Assembly: GCF_000276665.1 (NCBI RefSeq)
Contig: NW_004955466.1
Location: 12,018,351-12,082,350, forward strand
Length of the DNA stretch: 64,000 nt
Origin: Chinchilla lanigera
Lineage: Eukaryota; Chordata; Mammalia; Rodentia; Chinchillidae
Reading direction: 5' to 3'
Notes under the pieces: model-generated
Database searches by the model: none
Told to the model about the DNA's origin: nothing
The model's input: only the letters and a program-made list of their open reading frames with translations
Position numbers and translations under genes: made by a program
Part shown: positions 57,323 to 64,000 of the stretch, in pieces
Layout of the letters: each line of letters begins with the position of its first letter
How positions within the stretch are numbered: the stretch's first letter is position 1

Positions 57323-58151
57323 GTAATTTTATCAAACTTCCCCCCATTTTTCCAGTCTCTGTCTTCTCATTTCTGAAGATTGCTCACTGTGCGTGTAGAA
57401 CACATCCATGAGTATTTCCTTTTCTGCTGCTGTTACCGCAGTGCGCCCTTGGGACGGCAGCATACCGTTTTGCAGTGGAGACGGTCATGCTGCGTGTGCG
57501 GGTTCTCTAGAAGAGTTTACCTGTGGCAGCTGTGCGACCACAGGCGCCCGTCTGTTGTCACAAGGTTTGCCAGATGGAGTAAGGCATAAGGCTTGCTCTC
57601 GAGGTACTCTTGTGGGGCCGCAAGTCACCTGCGGAGCAGCCCACAGCACTGTGACACGGCTCGACTGCATGGATTGGACAGACATGCTGCACACCCTGGC
57701 AGGTGATACAGGTACAAGACAGTTAGGTGGGACCATGCGGGACAAAGCGTGTCTTCCGGGGGTGCTCGCCAATCTAGCAGTCGGTGGGAGAGGTGACCTT
57801 GGAGAGATCACATAGAGAGCAGTGTCTGAGTAAGACCTTAAAACGTATGTGGTGACTTAGTTACACACACATTTATCCCGCTAAACCCCCATGCTGCACT
57901 GAAGTACCAGTAAAGGGAATTAAAAGCCCCATAGGCCAGACGCACCAGGGATCAAATTAAAGCAAGGAAGAGTTAGTTATTACACACCAGTAGAATTGCA
58001 GGAAAAACAGTGCCAGTTGCTAAAGAAAATATAAGGAAAGGGAATTTATGTATTCGTTGTGGCAGAACAAACGGTACAACTACTTGAGTAGTACTGTACC
58101 TTCCAAAGCTGGAAATGCGCGTAGCACATTAATTCTATTTCTTTCCTTTCC
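57323..58151. other. Start of last visible intron, no clear element
   Basis: Mixed sequence with a moderately GC-rich open frame (57408-57815 and its reverse). No family resemblance. The last ARID4A exon is not here. Confidence 0.5.
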
Positions 58152-58229
58152 TTTTGATACCAGGTATGGAACTCAGGGCCTCACAGTTGAGAGGCAGGCA
58201 TTGCACTGCTGAGCTACATCCCTGGCCCT
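58152..58229 (-). mobile_element. ID SINE (reverse)
   Basis: gataccaggtatggaactca ... gagctacatccctggccc. Confidence 0.8.
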
Positions 58230-58239
58230 ATATTTCTAG

Positions 58240-58643
58240 ATGTATTTGTGGAGGTTTTTTTGAAACAGAGTCTTGCTATATAGTTCATACTGGCCTTAAA
58301 CGCACTGGGTATGGGGCTGGGGTTTTAGCTCAGCGGCAAAAGTGCCTGCCTGGCAAGCACAAGGTCGTGAGTTCGGTTCCCGGTACTGGAGAAAAACCAA
58401 AACCAAAAAAACAAAACAAAACAAAGAATGTGTGACATACTGGGGCTGGGGATTTAGCTCAGTGGCAAAAGTGCCTGCCTGGCAAGCGCAAGGTCGTGAA
58501 TTCGGTTCCTGGTACCGGAGAAAAACCAAAAAAAAAAAAAAAAAAAAGTCACTGGGTAGCTCAGGCTGGCCTTAAATTTGCAGTGATCCCCCTGACTCAG
58601 CCTCCTGAGCTTGGATTGTGGGCATGTACCACCATCCTCAGCT
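58240..58643 (-). mobile_element. B1-type SINE (reverse) split by two ID elements
   Basis: B1 pieces lie at 58240-58311 (tttgaaacagagtcttgcta) and 58550-58643 (cactgggtagctcaggctgg ... gagcttggattgtgggcat). The break carries cactgggta on both sides (58303-58311, 58550-58558). Confidence 0.9.
58313..58549 (+). mobile_element. ID-spacer-ID insertion inside the B1
   Basis: First ID at 58313-58425, a 16-bp spacer agaatgtgtgacatac at 58426-58441, and second ID at 58442-58547. Both have intact ID bodies and A-rich tails, enclosed by one pair of cactgggta repeats. Confidence 0.92.
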
Positions 58644-58835
58644 ATAAGTGCATCTTTCGGGTCTAGAGAAATTCTTATACCTGTAGCCACGGAGAACTAC
58701 ATTGCTTTGAATTAAAGAAAAAATGGAAAATTACCTGAATAAGTATTCATAAGTAATGGGTGGATGACTAAATAGTGCTTTGTTTTGTTTGGTTTTTTAA
58801 ACAAGAGAGCAGTGGTTTGTTCATTTAAAAAACAT

Positions 58836-58975
58836 TATCCAAGCATGGTCTCTTGGCTACTCAGAGGACTAAGGCAAGAGGATGGCTAGTTCAAGGCCAG
58901 CCTGGGAAAATTGGTAGGACCCTGTCTCAAGGGTGTGTAGCCTGGATTTAACTCCCTCTTCTGGGGAGAAACAAT
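58836..58975 (+). mobile_element. B1-dID dimeric SINE
   Basis: ccaagcatggtctcttggct ... gaccctgtctcaagggtgtg (B1 half), passing into an ID-like remnant (gcctggatttaactccctc). Confidence 0.6.
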
Positions 58976-58984
58976 GAAAACCAT

Positions 58985-59720
58985 AAATACCCCCAAGGTG
59001 AACAGAATAAGATAGCTAACTGAAGCAGAGAAGAAATGTCAGCAGTTTATGGCGGGGCAGCTGAGCAGCTGACTACTGACGCCATCTAGCAAAGGAGACA
59101 GTGCTGAAACAGCTTATCTCTCCAGTGGGACGAACAGGAGCAGCCAGTTCAGAGCGCTTACCTTAGAAGCGCTCCGCCAGCAGGGAATGATGGGGCTGGA
59201 AATGGGACTGGTTGGAAGTGCAAGGAGGGATGGAACCCTCCCATCCCACCTTGTAAGTCAAGGTTCCATCTCTCCCCAGTCCAGCAGGAAACAGCAGGTT
59301 TACCTCACAAAGGAGCGGGGGCCAGGGGACTTGGAGACGCAGGGGGGTGAGCCACAGCTGAAGGCGAGGTTGGGCGTTAACTGGAAGTAGTAGGTGGAGT
59401 ACAGATTGAATGAATAAGACTCCTGGCCCTCTTCTGACCCGAGATCGAATCCTCTCGGCTCCCTGAAAGTTGCAGCCAAGTTTATTCTCTTTCCTGAGAG
59501 TATCTGAGGATTCTTTTCAGGGTGTTGCTCCCCGAAGAAAGACTTACCTAAGGCAGATGGACGCTCCTGAACCAGAAGGGGAGGTCCTTGCTGGTCACAA
59601 CATGTGTGTGGCCACACTGCAAAGCCCCAAGGCCCAGATAGGGCTTCCAGTCAGCCTGCTCATTCCCTCTCTGAGTGTGGAAGCTGTGTGGCCAGATACT
59701 TGAGAAAAGCCTCTAAACAA
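58985..59720. other. Unclassified, possibly LTR-like sequence
   Basis: Moderately GC-rich. Its end resembles an LTR R/U5 (gaataagactcctggccctc ... gctccctgaaagttgcagcc), but no clear TG...CA ends or partner LTR were found. Confidence 0.3.
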
Positions 59721-59875
59721 AGACAGAAGACAATAGAAAAAGAGAATAAAAAGAAATGTGGAAAAAACAATGTACCATAATTTTTTCGAAAGCACAAAAG
59801 TTTGATCCTGTTTTAAAAAAATCAATAAAAAGAATCTCTTAAAAATATGACAGTGGAAATGTTTCTAAAAATTAT

Positions 59876-59968
59876 GCCAGGGATATAGCTCAACGGCATA
59901 AGTGCTTGTCTGGCAAGCCTGAGGTCATAAGTTCGATTCCTGGTACCCCCCCCAAAAAAAAAAAAAAA
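59876..59968 (+). mobile_element. ID SINE
   Basis: gccagggatatagctcaacg ... aagttcgattcctggtaccc, then an A tail. Confidence 0.9.
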
Positions 59969-60359
59969 TTAATAGAAGCGATAGCCACAAAGCTGAAGAA
60001 ATCCCTCTGGTTGGAAAGTCAGAAGCACAGTGGGTAGGAGTGAGGAAGTAGGAGGGCAGGGTCTGATGAGATCCAACTTCTGGATCATGCAATTTCTAGA
60101 AAGAGCACTGAACAAACTTGGGATGAAGTTTCCATCAAAGAAGTAGTATTCTAAAATCCCACAACTGAAGGACGTGATTAGAAGACTGGAAATCTTCATG
60201 TGCCTTCGTAAAGAATGAGGAGGAAATCAGGCTGAAGTGCATGGTGAAATTTTAGAAGTCCACAGCAAAGAGAAGATTGCAAACGTTGATCACATGTAAA
60301 ATACTTGCAAAAGAAATGGGTCTCTGAACAGCAACCAGTTTCTTTTCTCTTTGCTATTT

Positions 60360-60540
60360 TTTTGGCAGTTCTGGGAGTTAAATCCAGGGCCTTTGCATTG
60401 TGCTACATCCCCAGCCTTTTTTTTTTAAATTTTGAAATGGGGTCGTACTAAACCTGCCCAGGCTGGGCTCAGAGGTTTGATCTTCTGCTTCAGCCTTCCG
60501 GAGCACTGGGAGCACAGGGGTGTGGGACGGCGCCCAGCCA
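60360..60540 (-). mobile_element. B1-dID dimeric SINE (reverse)
   Basis: agttctgggagttaaatcca ... ctacatccccagcc (ID half), then ttttgaaatggggtcgtact ... gagcactgggagcacagggg (B1 half). Confidence 0.7.
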
Positions 60541-61590
60541 CATGCAGTTCCGTAGGTCAGACTTCTCAGTGGAAACTTGAAGGCATGTCAGGAAGACAAC
60601 GTGAGGTCCAGCAAAAAGGAATTCCCACACAGGAAAACAGTAAAGCCTCATTTCATGGCAGTGGTGAGGGAAGCTAGAGTGATGGTTGCGTGGATGGTTG
60701 GGAAGTGATTGCAGCAGGAAGGGGTGGAGCGGGACATCCCAGGAGGATGTCAGTGAATGAATGAGTGAATATAAACGCCCTGTCTTTGTTGAGAGATGTA
60801 AGTGATGAATGACTGATACAGTAAGTTGTGTGTGCCCTTGAGTTCTCCAAGTGCAGCAGTTTGTAATTCTTGGAAATAGCGTAGAGCCGTGGAATGTCAG
60901 ATTGTCTTTTTCTATTTTTATTTTTTAACTTTATTTTTTATTAGTGCATATTTGTCATGCATATTGATTATATTTATCACAGGGAATTTATACCTATTCG
61001 TACTGTTATCTTGATTCTTTTTTTCCCACTCCCCTCCACTCCCTCCTTTCAACCCTTCTTCCCCTGCCCATTTACAAAACTTCGTTTCCTTTTTTTGTTC
61101 TATCCTCCTTTTCCTTTTCCCTTCTTGCCCTTCCCCTCCTGTCCCCTTCCCATTTGAACGTATTCGTCCTACTTCCCAACATCTGTCCATTTACCCTTTG
61201 GGTTTCTCACACAAAAGAAGTTTCAGTATTTAAACTTGTCTGTCCAATTTATTTGACTTAAGATCACGGTCTTGAGGTGCCTCCTTTTACCTAAAAACGA
61301 CGGTTTATCCTTCTTTTTGGCCGAGTAGTACTGTACTGTATATAAATACCACATTTTCTTTATCCATTCATCTGTAGATGGGCATCTGGACTGTTTCCAA
61401 GATTTAACTACTATAAATTGTGCAGCTATAAACATGGCTGTGCATGTATCACTGTGATTTGTTGCTTTTATCTCTTTCTGCAAGATACCAAGGAAGGGAA
61501 CAGCTGGGTCAAAGGGAACCCTCTAGTTTCAGTTTTTTGAAGAATCTTCATACTGATTTCCAGAGTAGTTATACCAATTAACCTTTTTAC

Positions 61591-61688
61591 CCGGCTGGAA
61601 ATACAGCTCAGCGGCACAGCACCTGCCTGGCAAGCAGGAGGTCGTGAGTTCAATTCCCGGTACCACAAAAGAAAAACAACAACAAAAA
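61591..61688 (+). mobile_element. ID SINE inside the antisense L1
   Basis: ccggctggaaatacagctca ... gagttcaattcccggtacc, then an A-rich tail. Flanks acctttttac / acatttttacc indicate the target duplication. Confidence 0.92.
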
Positions 61689-62600
61689 ACATTTTTACCA
61701 ACAATGAGGAAGGGTTCCTTTCTCCTCACAGCTCCACCAGCATGTGTTACTGGTTGAGTTGTTGATAATAGCCATTCTTTTCTAGATGAGATAGAATCTC
61801 AGAGTTGTTTTCATTTGTATTTCTTGAATGACCAGTAATGTTGAGCATTTTTTCATATATTTATTTGCAGTTTGAACTTATCTGAGAAGTATCTATTCAT
61901 TTCAAATTCCCAATTTTTGATTGGGTCTTTAAATTTGGGGGTAGGGCCTGGTTTTTATGAGTTCGTTATATATTCCAGATGCTAGTCCTTTGTCTGAGGA
62001 GAAGTCGCTAAAAATTTCTTCCTAATTTGTGGATCAGCTCTTCAGTGTTTCACCATGCAAAAGCTTTTTAAATTGATATGATCCTAGTTGTTCTTTGTAA
62101 TTTTTCCTGTGTGATCAGGGTTTTGTTCATGCAGTCTTTGTCTATAACTGTGGTGTCTTCCAGAGTTTTACCTATTCTGTCTTCCAGCAGGCTAAGTGCT
62201 TCAGTTTTAATGTTCAGATCCTCGCTCCATTTAAGTTTTAGTTTAGTGCATGTAGAAGAGATACAGGTCTAGGTTCAATTTTTGGTGTGTGGAAATCCAG
62301 TTCTCCCAGCACCATTTTGTAAAGAGGCTATTTTTCTTCCAGTGAAGGTATTTGGCCCCTTTGTCAAAGATGAGGTAGGTGAATATGCTTGCAGTTGTTT
62401 CTGCATCTTCTGTTCTGTTGATCGTCAGGTCTTTTTTGCCAGTACCATACTGTTTTTATAGTTTAATTTCAAGTCAGGGGTTGCGATACACCCCGCATTG
62501 TCTTTGTTGCCTAGAATTTGTTTTGCTATTCTGGGTCTCTTCTGGTTCCATGTGAATTGTACGATAGTTTTCTCTAGTTCCGTGAGGAATGCTGTTCGTA

Positions 62601-62792
62601 CAGAGGCACCTCAGTTCGCAAACTTAATTCATTCTGGAAAAAATGGCCACAGTCATGTTCATGCAGGGAAGGTGGCCATGGTCATGTTCGTCACCTGATG
62701 CAGAGTTCGCAAACTAAAATTTTTGACAAATGCTCCTGTTTGCAAATCAGGTTGTTCAGAAATAAAAGCATTCATGAATTGAGTTACCACTG
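62601..62792. mobile_element. 192-bp mariner/Tc1-type miniature element inside the L1
   Basis: Terminal inverted repeats CAGAGGCACCTCAGTTC (left) and CAGTGGTAACTCAATTC (reverse of right end) agree at 13 of 17 positions. A TA dinucleotide flanks each side (62599-62600 and 62793-62794). Removing the element and one TA restores the L1 reading (gctgttcg-TA-ttttgcttggg). Inside are a duplicated ggccac/ggccat ... gtcatgttc unit and a second agttcgcaaact copy. Non-coding. Confidence 0.85.
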
Positions 62793-63068
62793 TATTTTGC
62801 TTGGGATTGTATTAAATTGGTATACCAATTTTGCAAGTATGGCCATTTTCACTACATTGGTTCTCCCTATCCAAGAACAGGGGATATCTTTCCATTTTCT
62901 GATATTCTCTTCCATCTCCTTTTTCAGAATACTATAGTTTTCAATGTATAGGTCTTTCACTTCCTTAAGTATTTCATTTTTGCTGATTCTGTTGTGAGAA
63001 GTGTGGCTTCCCAAATTTCTTTCTCAAGTTTGTTGTTTGTGTACAGGAAGGCTACTTATTGATTTTTG

Positions 63069-63233
63069 TTTTGTTTTGTTTTGTTTTTAATCTTTTTGAG
63101 ACAGGGTCTCATCATGCAGTTTAGGCTGGACTTGAGCTCACTTTGTAGCCAGGCTGGTCTCGAACTGGCAGAGATCCTCCTGCCTCAGCCTGCTAGTGCT
63201 GGGATTACAGGTGTGCACCACCACATCTGGCTC
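63069..63233 (-). mobile_element. B1-type SINE in L1, 12-bp target duplication
   Basis: tttttgagacagggtctcat ... gctgggattacaggtgtgca. tattgatttttg occurs at 63057-63068 and 63234-63245. Confidence 0.95.
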
Positions 63234-63526
63234 TATTGATTTTTGAGTGTTGACTTTGTATTCTGCTTTGCTACTGAATTTGGTTATTCTAGGTGTCTTT
63301 AAAACATTATGTCACCTCAAATAATAATAATTTAACTTCTTTCTTTCCTATCCATATTCCTTTTATTTCTTCCTCCTAGTTGCTCTGGTTAATGTTTCCA
63401 GAACTGTACTGAGCAAGAGTGGTGATAGTGGGCATCCTTGTCTCGTTCCTAATTTTAGAGTGAAAGCTTTCAGTTTTTGTCCACTTAGCATGATATTGGC
63501 TGTTGGCTTATCATAGACGGTTTTTT

Positions 63527-63693
63527 GGTTTTTTTTTTGTTTTGTGTTTGTCTTTTTGAGACAGGGTCTCACTATGTAGTTCAGACTGGCCTTGAGCTCA
63601 TTCTGTAGCCCAGGCTGGCCTCGAAATCATAGTGATCCTCTTGCCTCAGCCTCCTGAGAGCTGGGATTACAGGTGTGCACTGCCACACCCAGC
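63527..63693 (-). mobile_element. B1-type SINE in L1, near-perfect target duplication
   Basis: tttttgagacagggtctcac ... gctgggattacaggtgtgca. Flanks tagacggttttt (63514 on) and tagatggttttt (63694 on) differ by one base. Confidence 0.94.
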
Positions 63694-64000
63694 TAGATGG
63701 TTTTTATCAGCTTGAGATAAAGACCATCTGTTCCACTTTTCTGTGTGGTTTTCATCATGGATGGGTGTTGGGCTTTTTAAAATGCTCTTTCTGTGTGTAT
63801 TGAGATAATGAGTGGTTTTTCTCCTTCATTCTGTTAATGTGGTGTATTACATTTGCATTCATTGAACCATCCCTGCATCCTTGGTATGAGTCTTACTTGG
63901 TCATGGTGTATAATCTTCTTGATGATTTGCTGCATTCTGTTTGCCAGGATCTTATTGAGGATTTTTGCCTTTGTGTTCATTAAGGAGATTGGCCTGTAGT

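Larger units (their letters stand above)
60910..64000 (-). mobile_element. Antisense L1 (ORF2 and 3'UTR), continues past the window
   Basis: Reading from the reverse strand: reverse transcriptase region with [10 protein letters not shown] at about 63420-63449, then NKWKDIPCSW-type sequence (62784-63014), then the ORF2 C terminus CPSTDEWIKKMWYLYTVQYY (61223-61483), then a purine-rich 3'UTR (61020-61160 on the + strand as CT-rich) and A-rich end near 60910. The F/YADD catalytic box near 63305-63320 is destroyed (reads FEVT-stop). It is interrupted by an ID, a small DNA element and two B1s. Inactive. Confidence 0.92.

Noticed and set aside
57408..57815. 135-codon open frame and its 108-codon reverse partner in intron 22
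   Set aside because: No family resemblance. Both strands are open, which reflects composition. No splice or start context was convincing.
58985..59470. Complete LTR retroelement
   Set aside because: Only an LTR-like end is suggested. No paired LTR, primer site or viral coding region was seen.
62784..63014. 76-codon reverse open frame as a host gene
   Set aside because: It is L1 ORF2 sequence (contains a WKDIPCSWIGRTNVVKMAIL-type segment).

Overview
The window is mammalian nuclear DNA from a rodent. Three things show this: GT/AG-spliced exons of one conserved vertebrate gene, 7SL-derived B1-type SINEs, and many tRNA-derived ID-type SINEs. I saw no mouse/rat B2 family. Fused B1-ID dimers (B1-dID) occur throughout, which points to a non-murid rodent of the squirrel/beaver type. 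The species cannot be fixed from sequence alone.

One protein-coding gene fills the window on the + strand: ARID4A (RBBP1, retinoblastoma-binding protein 1). A CpG-rich promoter and 5'UTR lie at about 1-209, the start codon is at 210, and 22 coding exons run to 57322. They total 3,580 coding bases, or 1,193 codons plus one base. All joins keep frame. The short last coding exon is not visible and must lie beyond base 64000, so the gene is 3'-incomplete here. Encoded in order are an N-terminal Tudor module, an RBB1NT/PWWP-like module, the ARID DNA-binding domain, a chromo-barrel, an AT-hook-like patch, the LVCHE Rb-binding motif, basic patches and a C-terminal coiled coil. ARID4A bridges Rb to SIN3/HDAC repressor complexes in the nucleus.

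Layout: exons 1-4 (210-5180); a 13.5 kb intron 4 holding a nested transposon stack; exons 5-10 (18711-25388); a 12 kb intron 10 with a repeat-poor first part; exons 11-18 (37426-50687); the large exon 19 (52584-53624), whose interior is a sharp GC/CpG-rich island; exons 20-22 (53785-57322); then an intron that enters a long antisense L1.

Nothing resembles a bacterial-style system, CRISPR array or operon. The most interesting material is transposon archaeology. A + strand L1 (9043-15500) is split by two LTRs and by a Tigger-like DNA element, which is itself split by a hAT element, which contains a B1. A 192-bp TA-flanked inverted-repeat element sits inside the antisense L1. An 80-bp hAT-type miniature element and a 69-nt U4 snRNA retropseudogene with a perfect 14-bp target duplication are also present. 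Several ID elements sit in pairs or inside B1s.
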